This document shows, in pieces, positions 1 through 8,613 of a DNA stretch of 47,944 nt (its first letter is position 1; each line of letters opens with the position of its first letter). The DNA is taken from the NCBI RefSeq assembly GCF_900116865.1, contig NZ_FPCD01000022.1, positions 1 through 47,944 on the forward strand, in the 5' to 3' direction. Origin of the DNA: Butyrivibrio sp. M55 (GTDB lineage Bacteria > Bacillota > Clostridia > Lachnospirales > Lachnospiraceae). The notes under the pieces were generated by a model that did not search any database, was not told the DNA's origin, and saw only the letters and a program-made list of their open reading frames with translations. The position numbers were made by a program, and so were the translations under genes.

Positions 1-95
1 CATCATCAGAGTTTCACTATCTACTGCTTTTTAAGTAAAAGAAAAACGCTGCGCCACAGCCTTGGCAGGCCGTCGCGCAGCGACTTAGTTCAATT
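1..95. repeat. 95-bp terminal direct repeat, left copy
   Basis: These bases are identical to the last 95 bases of the window. They contain the end of the IS91-like element seen complete on the right: a stem (48-54 with 75-81, GCTGCGC/GCGCAGC, 20-nt loop) followed by GCGACTTAGTTC. The window therefore starts inside an element end. Either this is the same end read twice (a circular or tandem arrangement) or it belongs to a second copy. Bases 96-198 are the leader of the first gene and show only its ribosome site. Confidence 0.9.
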
Positions 96-198
96 CGAAG
101 TTAATCGACAAATTCCGGTTTGTAGGAGTTCTTTTGCTGACAGATTACTTTCTATTGGATGGTGATAATGCATTATCTTTCAGAAAAGGAGATTAGAA

Positions 199-744
199 AT
201 GAAGAATGAAGAACTCATGCCAAAGCGTCTTGGACGAACAACTATATATGAAAGTGAACATGTATGTTTGTATTCTGACAGAGTGGCTCAGCCAAGCGGA
301 CAAATAACAGAAAATTATTATCAGATTCATTATCCTAAGAAGGCTGTTGCAATTGTTATTTTTGATGAGGAAGATAACATCCTTCTTATTCATAATAGGA
401 GATATACTGTGGACCGCATTGAATGGGAAGTGCCCGCAGGAAGGATTGAGTATGGCGAATCAAACGAAGCTGCAGCTAAAAGAGAAGCTATAGAAGAAAC
501 GGGATGCGAGCTGGCTGATTTGCATTATTTGTGCTCATATAATCCATCAAACGGAATGTCGGATTCTTTGATTCATTGTTTTGCAGCAAAAGTATCATCA
601 GAAGGCGATTTTACAGATTTTGATGAGATAAGTAATAAAAAATGGTTTTCAAAACAAGAGTATATGGATTTGTTAAAAACAAATGGAACAATGGACGGTG
701 TCACCATTTTAGCAATTTTATATGCGCTGCAGTTTTATAAATGA
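199..744 (+). CDS. Nudix hydrolase, ADP-ribose pyrophosphatase-like
   Basis: A 181-residue Nudix enzyme that hydrolyses a nucleoside diphosphate linked to another group. Its length and layout, an N-terminal beta region then the Nudix fold, fit the ADP-ribose/NDP-sugar pyrophosphatase branch. The Nudix box is complete at residues 81-103 (G81, E87, R95-E96, E99-E100, G102), so Mg binding should be intact. AAAAGGAGAT lies just ahead of the ATG. It has no clear operon partner. The substrate cannot be read from the sequence. Confidence 0.85.
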   Translation: MKNEELMPKRLGRTTIYESEHVCLYSDRVAQPSGQITENYYQIHYPKKAVAIVIFDEEDNILLIHNRRYTVDRIEWEVPAGRIEYGESNEAAAKREAIEETGCELADLHYLCSYNPSNGMSDSLIHCFAAKVSSEGDFTDFDEISNKKWFSKQEYMDLLKTNGTMDGVTILAILYALQFYK

Positions 745-819
745 ATACTCATAGGTAGAAAAGTTCTTTAGAGTTGTTTTGCCGGAGCTACGGAGTATCA
801 AGGCAAAGGGTTAGATAAC

Positions 820-1284
820 ATGATGAATGAATACATTCTTGCAAAAAATTCAGATTTAGAAACTGTGTTTAACATAGTTCAAAATTCGATAAAAACCACA
901 TATCCTAAGTATTATCCTAAAGAGGTTGTTGATTTTTTTAGCAATTTGCACAGCAGGGAAAATATCCTAAAAGATATTGAGTGTGGTTTGGTTGGTGTCC
1001 TTTTGGTGGATGGAATTTGTGTTGGTACCGGTTGCTACAAGGATAATCATATTACCAGAGTATATGTTGAGCCGGAATATCAGGGAAAAGGATATGGCAC
1101 ATGTATCATGGATAGTTTGGAAAAAAATATATCTGAGAAATTTTCTACGGCAGTATTAGACGCATCTTTGCCGGCTTGTCATTTGTATGAAAAAAGGGGC
1201 TATAGAACTATTGAGCATTGCAAATATCCTGTTGAAAATGGCGCAATTCTTGTATATGAGATGATGGAAAAAGAACTCGCTTAG
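820..1284 (+). CDS. GNAT family N-acetyltransferase
   Basis: A 154-residue single-domain GNAT protein. The acetyl-CoA pyrophosphate loop is visible as Q88-G-K-G-Y-G93, after the strand with VYVEPEY, and the C-terminal LYEKRGY motif is typical of the fold. The substrate is unknown. The start is either of two adjacent ATGs (820 or 823), and the ribosome site (AAAGGG) is weak and rather far upstream. This is one of seven GNAT genes in the window. Confidence 0.85.
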   Translation: MMNEYILAKNSDLETVFNIVQNSIKTTYPKYYPKEVVDFFSNLHSRENILKDIECGLVGVLLVDGICVGTGCYKDNHITRVYVEPEYQGKGYGTCIMDSLEKNISEKFSTAVLDASLPACHLYEKRGYRTIEHCKYPVENGAILVYEMMEKELA

Positions 1285-1347
1285 AACAATTTGAATATAT
1301 AACATTGATTTGACGATACTGAGCGGTAATGGTAGTATAATAAATGA

Positions 1348-1434
1348 AAAAGGTGCTACCGATAGACGGTTAGCCCTAAAAATAGTTAAGTTTTAATAAC
1401 CGCTCTAAGTTTGCAGGCTCGGGCGGTTATTTTT
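1348..1434 (+). ncRNA. candidate antisense small RNA (RatA-like)
   Basis: A short transcription unit in a gene-free gap. A perfect TATAAT (1336-1341) is preceded by TTGACG (1310-1315) at a long 20-bp spacing, and a strong terminator ends about 90 bases downstream. The far side of the terminator overlaps the 3' end of a short hydrophobic reading frame on the opposite strand. That is the geometry of txpA/RatA-type modules in Firmicutes, where the antisense RNA and toxin mRNA share a terminator. The family link rests on layout, and no search was run. Confidence 0.35.
1395..1434 (+). terminator. rho-independent terminator, probably bidirectional
   Basis: A nine-base stem, AATAACCGC (1395-1403) with GCGGTTATT (1423-1431), is followed by T residues on the + strand and preceded by A-rich sequence. 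It can therefore stop transcripts from either side. It ends the candidate small RNA and lies at the 3' end of the opposite toxin-like frame. Confidence 0.7.
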
Positions 1435-1528
1435 GTGTCTTGGAATCATGCTTTCCATGCATATAACCAAGACTATAGAAAGTCGCACACAGTGCAAGCA
1501 CTGCGATAAGATCAGTGATGGTTTTACA
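1427..1528 (-). pseudogene. remnant of a small hydrophobic type I toxin
   Basis: Read on the minus strand, the frame ends with a hydrophobic helix (DLIAVLALCATFYSLGYM), then a short polar tail (HGKHDSKTQK), and stops at the terminator stem. A helix followed by a Lys-rich tail ending near TQK is the usual form of small holin-like toxins in Lachnospiraceae. No ATG precedes the helix; only an internal GTG is available, giving about 24 residues. The upstream part overlaps the acetyltransferase start at 1538. It is either a truncated toxin or a chance frame. Confidence 0.35.
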
Positions 1529-1537
1529 GGAGAGAAT

Positions 1538-2188
1538 ATGAACTACAAAATAATAGATAAAGAAACATACTACAGAAAAGGCGTATTTCGCCACTTCTCA
1601 GAGGATTGCAAATGCTCGACTTCTATGACAGCCAGGATTGATGTTACAGATCTGGTTCTTTTTTCTAAAAAAGCAGGAACAAAGTTCTACATCAATTTCC
1701 TCTATATTCTTTCGAAGGTTCTCAATTCGCGAGACGATTACAGAATGGGGTATCTATGGCAAACGGACGAGCTGATCTGCTACGATGTGATCAATCCTAC
1801 TCAGTATGTTTTTCACGAAGGTACCGAGACTTGTACTCCTGTATATACAAGATATGATGAGGACTATGAAAGTTTCTACGCAGATGCTTTGAAGGATGTT
1901 GAAGAGGCCAAGAAAACAAGAGAATATATGCTGGATATGGCCAATCATCCGAACTGGTTTGATGCATCGTACATATCATGGCTTTCCTATGATGCACTTA
2001 ATATTGAACTTCCGGATGGACATTTGTTTTTTGCACCTATTATCAATTGGGGAAAATATCGCGAAGAGAACGGCAGACTTGTTATGCCTGTGAGTGTTCG
2101 ATTGAATCATGCGATAGCTGATGGCTATCTGGTTGCGAATGTGTTCCGGCTTTTGGAAAAAGAGATTAAGTCTTTTGTGGGACCCTGA
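1538..2188 (+). CDS. chloramphenicol acetyltransferase-like (CatA type)
   Basis: A 216-residue protein of the trimeric chloramphenicol acetyltransferase family, which transfers acetyl from acetyl-CoA to a hydroxyl. The active-site motif, usually HHxxxDG, reads N190-H191-A-I-A-D195-G196. The catalytic His and structural Asp are present, but the first His is Asn. The central PNWFDASYISW region is also typical. The start is set by GGAGAG six bases before the ATG; upstream in-frame codons overlap the small-RNA terminator. It may be a drug-resistance enzyme or a diverged housekeeping member. Confidence 0.82.
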   Translation: MNYKIIDKETYYRKGVFRHFSEDCKCSTSMTARIDVTDLVLFSKKAGTKFYINFLYILSKVLNSRDDYRMGYLWQTDELICYDVINPTQYVFHEGTETCTPVYTRYDEDYESFYADALKDVEEAKKTREYMLDMANHPNWFDASYISWLSYDALNIELPDGHLFFAPIINWGKYREENGRLVMPVSVRLNHAIADGYLVANVFRLLEKEIKSFVGP

Positions 2189-2217
2189 TAATTATAAAAA
2201 CATTTACGAGGACAACC

Positions 2218-2712
2218 ATGTTGAAATTCATACACTTGTTTAAAAATTACTATCTGGGAATATCGCTTATAGGCGTTGCGGCATTTGCTATACAGGAGAT
2301 TCCGTATATGATAATGCCACTGATAAAACCTGCATCTAATCCGATAATGAACATGCAAAATGAGATTAAATGGCTTGAAACGGTTCAGGGTATATTTGGA
2401 TTTCTGTGCATGATTTTGCTGATGCTGATCGTGAGGGATGATGTGAAAATTTTTTCGATAGCATCTGCAAGAGAAAAAATCTTTTTCTGCTTAACCATTC
2501 TAATGATACTGATAAATTTTGTGGGATGGGCATTTTATTACAGCGGATATCAACGTGGATGGTTGATAGTATTAAGCCAATTCGCGGCGGTTCCTTTGTA
2601 CTATCTTTTCTTTGGATTGTGGAAGAGCAATTATCTATTGGTTGGAGCGACAGGCCCGTTCTTTTTGATTCATACGATAAATGGAATTTTGAATTTTTTG
2701 GTGAGGAAGTAA
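2218..2712 (+). CDS. small integral membrane protein, unknown function
   Basis: A 164-residue protein with about four hydrophobic segments (near residues 13-35, 57-75, 87-107 and 114-134) and a short final helix, ending in a basic LVRK tail. No catalytic motif is visible and I do not recognise the family. It starts 29 bases after the acetyltransferase gene with AGGA ahead of the ATG, so it may be cotranscribed. Confidence 0.6.
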   Translation: MLKFIHLFKNYYLGISLIGVAAFAIQEIPYMIMPLIKPASNPIMNMQNEIKWLETVQGIFGFLCMILLMLIVRDDVKIFSIASAREKIFFCLTILMILINFVGWAFYYSGYQRGWLIVLSQFAAVPLYYLFFGLWKSNYLLVGATGPFFLIHTINGILNFLVRK

Positions 2713-2729
2713 ATTTTTTCACGAAGGTG

Positions 2730-3362
2730 ATGACTATGGATATGACTTTAAATAGAGAGAAGAAAATAGTGGAGTATTTGGAAAAGACGTACAATCCTAC
2801 TGCAATTATCAAGTACGGATCATATGCTGATGGTAGTGCCAATGAGAATAGCGATTTTGATGCGCTTGTGATTGCCGGAGATGTTGAACAGCATGATTCG
2901 TCTGTAGTTGCGGATGCTGTTTTGGATGTTTGGATTTATCCTGAGAAAAAGTTTTTTTCTGAGTATGATCCCGAGAAATTTCTGCAAGTGTTTGATGGCA
3001 TTATAATTCAGGATCAGAATGGAGTGGCAGAAAAATTAATAAGAAAAGTAAATGAGCATATAGACCAAACTCCGGCAAAATCTGACGCTGAGATAGAGCA
3101 AGAGATTAAGTGGTGTGAAAAGATGCTTGCAAGAACTGTCAGAGAGGATGCGGAAGGCTATTATAGGTGGCATTGGCTTCTTATGGACAGTCTGGAAATC
3201 TATTTTGATATAAAGCATTTGTATTACCATGGCCCTAAAAAAGCACTGCGGTTTATGAAGGAAAATGATCTGGTGGCATTTGACGTATACTTTCGTGCAT
3301 TAAAAGAGATGAATCGAGACAATCTGGCTCAGTGGATTAGAGCGCTGAGGGATATGAAATAA
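2730..3362 (+). CDS. nucleotidyltransferase-fold protein (pol beta superfamily)
   Basis: About 210 residues. The signature of the polymerase-beta nucleotidyltransferase fold is present: G30-S31, then D42 and D44 in SDFDALV, the paired metal-binding Asp residues. A C-terminal helical region includes YRWHWLLMDSLEIYFDIKHL. Such proteins modify aminoglycosides, tRNA or proteins; the target here is not evident. The frame is open further upstream into the previous gene, but ATG 2730 follows GAAGGTG and avoids that overlap. Confidence 0.75.
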   Translation: MTMDMTLNREKKIVEYLEKTYNPTAIIKYGSYADGSANENSDFDALVIAGDVEQHDSSVVADAVLDVWIYPEKKFFSEYDPEKFLQVFDGIIIQDQNGVAEKLIRKVNEHIDQTPAKSDAEIEQEIKWCEKMLARTVREDAEGYYRWHWLLMDSLEIYFDIKHLYYHGPKKALRFMKENDLVAFDVYFRALKEMNRDNLAQWIRALRDMK

Positions 3363-3459
3363 GAGGCGCAACATCAACCTGACAAATCTTCGCAAACGAG
3401 GAAATGTACCTAATCCGGATCTCGTCCATAATGGACTGTGTAAGAGGGAGAACAAAAGC

Positions 3460-4350
3460 ATGGAATGGATCGAAGCATTACAAAAAGCCATCACGTATAT
3501 GGAGGAGCATCTTCTCGAGGAGATCAACTATGAAGACGTAGCGAAGCAGGTGCACACGTCGAGCTACGAGTTTCACAGGGCTTTCAGTTTCGTGACGGGC
3601 TTAACGGCCAACGCGTATATAAGAAACCGTCGCTTGTCTTTGGCGGGAAAAGAACTTGTGGAGACCGATGCGAAGATTACCGATCTGGCGATGAAGTATG
3701 GATATGAGACACCGGAAAGTTTTACCAAAGCGTTTACAAGATTTCATGGTGTTGCGCCCAAAACTGCCAGAGAAGAAGCCGGCAAACTTGTGCTTTTTAA
3801 TCCGCTTACGATTACTATATCTGTGAAAGGTGGTAAGAGTATGGATTATCGCATTGTTCAAACAAAGGAAAAGAAGTTTATAGCACTGGCAAGAGAGTTC
3901 AGCAACGGTATCATTAACGACGAAGCAAACCACGATGTGGCGGACTTCTGGGGAGAGTGCAACAGTAAGCAGATGCTTTCTCATATACAAATGCTGAGAG
4001 AGGACGGAAAGCGCGACCTATACGGTCTTTGCAGTCCGACGAAAGAAGGGAAAGATACTTTCGAATATGGCATAGGTATCATCATAGATGAGGATACCGA
4101 AGAGTTTGACCGGAAAGATCTTGAGAAAAAAGGTTTCAGAATCTGGGACGTCAATCCCGGTACCTATGTAGTTTTTGACTGTGTGGGTGAAGACGGTGAT
4201 TGTATCGCAAAGACCTGGGTGAAGTTTTATAAAGAGTTTTTGCCGCAGATGGGCTATGAAGCTTCTGAAGAGACGGACTACGAGCTTTACTATGATGGTA
4301 CAAGACCTGATATATTCTGCGAGTTGTGGATTCCAATCAAGAAGAAGTAA
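3460..4350 (+). CDS. AraC-type regulator with GyrI-like effector domain
   Basis: A 296-residue Rob/SoxS-like regulator. Residues 1-105 are the double helix-turn-helix AraC DNA-binding domain (INYEDVAKQVHTSSYEFHRAF and the ITDLAMKYGYETPESFTKAF signature). Residues from about 127 form a GyrI/BmrR-like small-molecule binding domain. The N-terminal HTH plus C-terminal effector order is typical of multidrug-sensing regulators. It stands alone, with its own terminator not evident. Its ligand and regulon are unknown. Confidence 0.85.
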   Translation: MEWIEALQKAITYMEEHLLEEINYEDVAKQVHTSSYEFHRAFSFVTGLTANAYIRNRRLSLAGKELVETDAKITDLAMKYGYETPESFTKAFTRFHGVAPKTAREEAGKLVLFNPLTITISVKGGKSMDYRIVQTKEKKFIALAREFSNGIINDEANHDVADFWGECNSKQMLSHIQMLREDGKRDLYGLCSPTKEGKDTFEYGIGIIIDEDTEEFDRKDLEKKGFRIWDVNPGTYVVFDCVGEDGDCIAKTWVKFYKEFLPQMGYEASEETDYELYYDGTRPDIFCELWIPIKKK

Positions 4351-4365
4351 GGAATAAAAATATAA

Positions 4366-4426
4366 TTGACAAATACCCCTATAGGGTATATATTGGTCGA
4401 AAGATTAATATACCCTATGGGGGTAT
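4366..4426 (+). promoter_or_regulatory. copper-operon promoter with two CsoR operators
   Basis: A near-consensus sigma-A promoter, TTGACA (4366-4371) and TATATT (4389-4394) with a 17-bp spacer. The spacer is almost exactly filled by the palindrome ATACCCCTATAGGGTAT (4373-4389). A second copy, ATACCCTATGGGGGTAT, lies at 4410-4426, just past the start site. Both match the TACCC-N-GGGTA form of CsoR sites. Apo-CsoR should block polymerase, and Cu(I) should release it. Confidence 0.85.
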
Positions 4427-4462
4427 TTGTGTTATAAATATATGCTATAAAGGAGGTTCAAT

Positions 4463-4798
4463 ATGTCGGATAACATAAACGAACAAAACGAAATGGGAGG
4501 CTGTTGTCCACACTGTTCAGGTAAACATAAAGACAGAGAAGATAAAGAAAAAAGAGATCTCATGAACAGATTAAAAAGAATAGAGGGGCAGGTTCGCGGA
4601 GTTGAGGGAATGCTTGAAAGCGATGCTTACTGTACGGATATTCTTATGCAGGTATCGGCAATCACATGCGCACTTAACAGTTTTAATAAGGTGCTTCTTG
4701 CCAATCACATGAGAACCTGTGTTGCCGACAATATCAGGGAAGGCAATGATGAGGTCATCGATGAGCTTGTGGTTACGCTTCAAAAGCTTATGAAGTAA
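4463..4798 (+). CDS. csoR: copper-sensing repressor CsoR
   Basis: A 111-residue all-helical repressor. The Cu(I) ligands of the family are at C57, H82 and C86, with the 25- and 4-residue spacings of the characterised CsoR. The N-terminal extension adds a CCPHC cluster (14-18) that might also bind metal. The [16 protein letters not shown] helix is the family signature. An AGGAGG ribosome site precedes it. It is first in an operon with the copper ATPase 16 bases downstream and is expected to be autoregulated through the two palindromes upstream. Confidence 0.93.
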   Translation: MSDNINEQNEMGGCCPHCSGKHKDREDKEKRDLMNRLKRIEGQVRGVEGMLESDAYCTDILMQVSAITCALNSFNKVLLANHMRTCVADNIREGNDEVIDELVVTLQKLMK

Positions 4799-4814
4799 AG
4801 AAGGTGATATAAAT

Positions 4815-7139
4815 ATGGAACAATATAATGTTACAGGAATGAGCTGCGCTGCTTGCCAGGCCAGGGTTGAGAAGGCTGTAAGTGCCGTGGAGGGAGTCAG
4901 CAACTGTGCTGTGAGCCTTCTTACCAATTCCATGGGTGTTGAGGGCAGCGCATCTTCAGATGAAATAATAAAAGCAGTCGAAGCTGCAGGCTACGGCGCA
5001 AGTCTTAAAAACGTCAAAACAAAAACAGCAAATGCAGGAAGCTTCGAAAATGAGCTTAAAGATACAGAGACACCGAAGTTAAAAAAGCGTCTGATAGCTT
5101 CAATTATTTTTTTGATACCGCTTATGTATGTATCTATGGGACATATGCTGTGGGATTGGCCGTTGCCTGGATTTCTTGACGGTAATCACGTGGCGATGGG
5201 ACTTTATCAGCTGTTACTATCCGGATTTATCCTGGTGATAAATCAGAAGTTTTTTATAAGCGGCTTTAAAGGAATCGTGAATAGGACACCGAATATGGAT
5301 ACTTTGGTGGCTCTTGGTGCTACAGCTTCATACGTATACAGCGTAGCCGTATTGTTTGCCATGACTGCAGCTGTATTGGCAGGTGATGAAGAGCTGATAA
5401 AGCAATTGATGAACAGTTTCTATTTTGAAACAGCGGCCACAATACTTACGCTTATTACAGTTGGGAAAACTCTGGAGGCCGGATCTAAGGGCAAAACTAC
5501 CGATGCGTTGAAGGCACTTATGAAACTGGCGCCAAAGACTGCTGTGATACTTGACGGCGATAAAGAGAAAACAGTCGGAATAGATGAAGTAAATGTCGGA
5601 GACAGATTTGTTGTAAGGCCCGGCGACAGCATACCGGTAGACGGTATTGTTGCCGAAGGTGAGAGCGCGGTAAACGAAGCTGCACTTACGGGTGAAAGTC
5701 TTCCGGTTGAGAAACAGGTGGGCGATAAGGTATCTGCGGCAACGATAAACACTTCGGGGTATATGATATGTGAAGCAACAAGAGTTGGAGAAGATACGAC
5801 GCTTGCAGGAATTATCCGCATGGTAAGTGATGCTGCGGCTACAAAAGCTCCCATTGCAAAGATTGCAGACAGAGTTTCGGGAGTGTTTGTACCTGTGGTT
5901 ATAGGAATCTCTTTTGTCACATTTGTAATATGGCTTATTGTAGGACAGACTTTCGGTTATGCCATAGCAAGAGCGGTATCTGTGCTTGTTATAAGCTGTC
6001 CGTGTGCGCTCGGACTTGCGACTCCTGTAGCGATAATGGTTGGAAACGGTGTAGGCGCCAAGAGCGGAATCTTGTTCAAGACGGCGGAGTCTCAGGAACT
6101 TACCGGAAGAACGCAGATAGTTGCTCTTGATAAAACGGGAACTATCACAACGGGAATCATGCGTGTAACCGATGTGATACCCATGGAGGGTATAAGCAGA
6201 GAAGAGCTTCTTTCGTTTGCTTATTCGCTGGAGGCAAAAAGTGAGCATCCTATTTCAAAGGCGATAGTTGAACATGCAGAAGCAGATAACACCAAATTAC
6301 AGGATACTACCGAGTTTGAGACTTTGCCGGGAAACGGCCTAAGAGCAAAGACTGGTGGAGCTGTTATTGCAGGCGGAAATACAGGGTTCATTTCCGGATT
6401 GGTAAAAAAAATCGGAGATGAGCAGAAAACTTTGACGGATAATCTGGCTTCGCAGGGTAAAACACCGATTCTTTTTGCAAAGGATAATGAGCTGATCGGT
6501 ATGATAGCTGTCGCTGATACGATAAAAGATGATTCGGCAAAAGCAATCGCGCAGCTTAAAAATATGGGACTTCATGTGGCAATGCTTACCGGAGATAACG
6601 AGATTACCGCAAATGCTATAGCAAAGCAGGCAGGTGTTGATGAGGTTATTGCGGGAGTGGAGCCTTCCGGAAAAGAAAATGTGATCAGACAGCTTATGGA
6701 GAAGGGCAAGGTTGCCATGGTAGGTGATGGAATCAATGATGCTCCTTCGCTTACAAGAGCAGACATAGGTATTGCAATAGGAGCAGGGACAGATGTTGCC
6801 ATTGATGCGGCAGATGTTGTTCTTATGAAGGGAAGCTTACTTGATGTGGCTGCTGCGATAAGGATTTCCAAGGCGACTATACGCAATATTCATGAAAATC
6901 TTTTTTGGGCATTCTTTTATAATGTTATTGGAATACCTCTTGCGGCCGGATGTTATGTGGTTTTATTCGGATGGACGATGAATCCTGTGTTTGGCGCAGC
7001 TGCGATGGGACTTTCGAGCTTCTGTGTTGTATCAAATGCCCTTCGGCTTAATTTGCTTAAAGTATATGATACTAAGAAAGATAAGAGGATTAAAAAAGCT
7101 GAAGATGCGGGATATGAGTATGTTGGTATTGTTTCATAA
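4815..7139 (+). CDS. copA: copper-exporting P1B-type ATPase CopA
   Basis: A 774-residue membrane ATPase that pumps Cu(I) out of the cytosol. In order: one HMA metal-binding domain (C11-x-x-C14 in GMSCAAC), a soluble linker, membrane helices, the actuator domain with TGES, the intramembrane C395-P-C397 copper site, the phosphorylation motif D439-KTGT, nucleotide-binding residues including a His-Pro (SEHP), and the hinge GDGINDAP. All catalytic motifs are intact. It is the second gene of the CsoR-controlled operon. Confidence 0.95.
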   Translation: MEQYNVTGMSCAACQARVEKAVSAVEGVSNCAVSLLTNSMGVEGSASSDEIIKAVEAAGYGASLKNVKTKTANAGSFENELKDTETPKLKKRLIASIIFLIPLMYVSMGHMLWDWPLPGFLDGNHVAMGLYQLLLSGFILVINQKFFISGFKGIVNRTPNMDTLVALGATASYVYSVAVLFAMTAAVLAGDEELIKQLMNSFYFETAATILTLITVGKTLEAGSKGKTTDALKALMKLAPKTAVILDGDKEKTVGIDEVNVGDRFVVRPGDSIPVDGIVAEGESAVNEAALTGESLPVEKQVGDKVSAATINTSGYMICEATRVGEDTTLAGIIRMVSDAAATKAPIAKIADRVSGVFVPVVIGISFVTFVIWLIVGQTFGYAIARAVSVLVISCPCALGLATPVAIMVGNGVGAKSGILFKTAESQELTGRTQIVALDKTGTITTGIMRVTDVIPMEGISREELLSFAYSLEAKSEHPISKAIVEHAEADNTKLQDTTEFETLPGNGLRAKTGGAVIAGGNTGFISGLVKKIGDEQKTLTDNLASQGKTPILFAKDNELIGMIAVADTIKDDSAKAIAQLKNMGLHVAMLTGDNEITANAIAKQAGVDEVIAGVEPSGKENVIRQLMEKGKVAMVGDGINDAPSLTRADIGIAIGAGTDVAIDAADVVLMKGSLLDVAAAIRISKATIRNIHENLFWAFFYNVIGIPLAAGCYVVLFGWTMNPVFGAAAMGLSSFCVVSNALRLNLLKVYDTKKDKRIKKAEDAGYEYVGIVS

Positions 7140-7160
7140 AAGATAAAGAGGAAAAATGTG

Positions 7161-8522
7161 ATGGCTATGAAACATATAATTTTGACAATTGATGGTATGT
7201 CCTGTATCAACTGTCAAAATAAAATCGAGAAAAAAATAAAGCAAACAAAGGGAATCAGTAATGTAAACGTATCATACAGTAAAGGTACGGCAGATTTTAA
7301 CTATGATCCGGAAAAGATTTCCGTTGAAAAAATCTCGGATATTATTGATGAACTTGGGTACAGAGTAGTCGGGAAAAGACAGAAGCGTGCAGAATTATTA
7401 AGGGCTGCTGAAACATTGTCTTTTATCGTTTTGCTATATATATTGCTTCAACGAACGGGGATTTTAAATATGCTTGTTCCGGCAAAACTTGCTGATTCAG
7501 GAATGAGTTATGGAATGCTGTTTGTTGTGGGAGTGCTTACTTCTGTACACTGTGTTGCCATGTGCGGAGGAATCAATCTGTCACAAAGCATTAGGACTGA
7601 TGGAGAAAGTAAAACGTTATCGGGACCGTTACTTTACAATATAGGAAGGGTAATCTCATATACCGTCATCGGTTTTATACTGGGAATGATTGGAATGCTC
7701 GCAACAGGCGGTAATAGTGCAGGAATCCCGATTGCTTTACAGGGGATGTTGAAAATATTGGCAGGAATAATCATGGTTATCATGGGAATCAATATACTTG
7801 GTATTATTCCGGGACTCAGGAGATTTCAGATCAGAATACCTACTGCACTTACAAGGAAAATAAACAGTGTAAGGCGGAGTGAAAAACGTCCGTTGATTGT
7901 TGGACTTCTGAATGGCCTAATGCCATGCGGACCGCTGATGTCGATGCAGATTATTGCGCTTGCTTCGGGAAATCCTGTGGCGGGAGCGTTGTCTATGTTA
8001 ATGTTTAGTCTTGGTACCGTTCCGCTTATGCTCGGGCTTGGGTCATTTATATCGGCAATCGGTAAGAAATATACAGGTCAGGTTATTAAAGCCGGAGGAA
8101 TACTGGTTGTTGTTCTGGGGCTTGCAATGTTTACTCAGGGCCTTGGACTTGCAAGGATAAAACCTGTATCTGATGAAAAAATAGCTCAAACTATTGAAGA
8201 TGATACAGATGATTCATTGGACGCTTTGGCATCGCCCGGAACGGATGAGGTTCAACTGGTTGAAAGCACTTTGGAGCTTGGAAAGTACCCGGAAATTACT
8301 GTATATAGCGGAATACCTGTAAGGTGGACTATCAATGCTTCGGAGGATGTCATAAATGGTTGTAACTACAGGATGTTATTAACTGAGTATGATATAGTTC
8401 ATGATTTTTCTCCCGGAGAGAATGTAATTGAGTTTACACCAGGTGAGCCCGGAACCGTGCAGTATTCCTGCTGGATGGGGATGGTGTATGGAAAGATAAA
8501 TATAGTAGAAAAGACAGCGTGA
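7161..8522 (+). CDS. HMA-membrane-cupredoxin fusion, heavy-metal exporter accessory
   Basis: About 453 residues with three parts. Residues 1-70 are an HMA domain with C15-x-x-C18 (GMSCINC). Next is a six-helix membrane domain of the TauE/SafE-UreH_2/DsbD-like type, with the conserved SVHCVAMCGG loop and NGLMPCGPL. The last ~95 residues resemble a cupredoxin, with a late Cys-Met copper-site motif (YSCWMGM). It starts 21 bases after copA. ATG 7161 is chosen over a GTG three bases earlier because of AGAGG spacing. It probably moves or buffers copper at the membrane. Confidence 0.85.
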   Translation: MAMKHIILTIDGMSCINCQNKIEKKIKQTKGISNVNVSYSKGTADFNYDPEKISVEKISDIIDELGYRVVGKRQKRAELLRAAETLSFIVLLYILLQRTGILNMLVPAKLADSGMSYGMLFVVGVLTSVHCVAMCGGINLSQSIRTDGESKTLSGPLLYNIGRVISYTVIGFILGMIGMLATGGNSAGIPIALQGMLKILAGIIMVIMGINILGIIPGLRRFQIRIPTALTRKINSVRRSEKRPLIVGLLNGLMPCGPLMSMQIIALASGNPVAGALSMLMFSLGTVPLMLGLGSFISAIGKKYTGQVIKAGGILVVVLGLAMFTQGLGLARIKPVSDEKIAQTIEDDTDDSLDALASPGTDEVQLVESTLELGKYPEITVYSGIPVRWTINASEDVINGCNYRMLLTEYDIVHDFSPGENVIEFTPGEPGTVQYSCWMGMVYGKINIVEKTA

Positions 8523-8544
8523 TTTTTTTTAAGCCTAAAGCATA

Positions 8545-8573
8545 TTGACATAGTAGGTAAATAGGAATACTAT
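8545..8573 (+). promoter_or_regulatory. sigma-A promoter for tcdA
   Basis: TTGACA (8545-8550), a 17-bp spacer and TACTAT (8568-8573) lie 40 bases before the tcdA ATG. This separates tcdA from the copper operon. Confidence 0.7.
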
Positions 8574-8613
8574 TTTCTTTTTCAATATAGTTTTTAAGGA
8601 AGGATAAAAGAAA

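Noticed and set aside
1433..1537. Upstream extension of the acetyltransferase gene
   Set aside because: The extra 35 codons overlap the terminator of the candidate small RNA and do not resemble the family. ATG 1538 has its own ribosome site.
3363..3459. N-terminal extension of the AraC/GyrI regulator
   Set aside because: The frame is open back to 3358 but contains no start codon, and the family begins at ATG 3460.
5328..6248. 306-codon frame on the minus strand
   Set aside because: Antisense to copA, basic and low in complexity, without a ribosome site. It is a shadow of the real gene.
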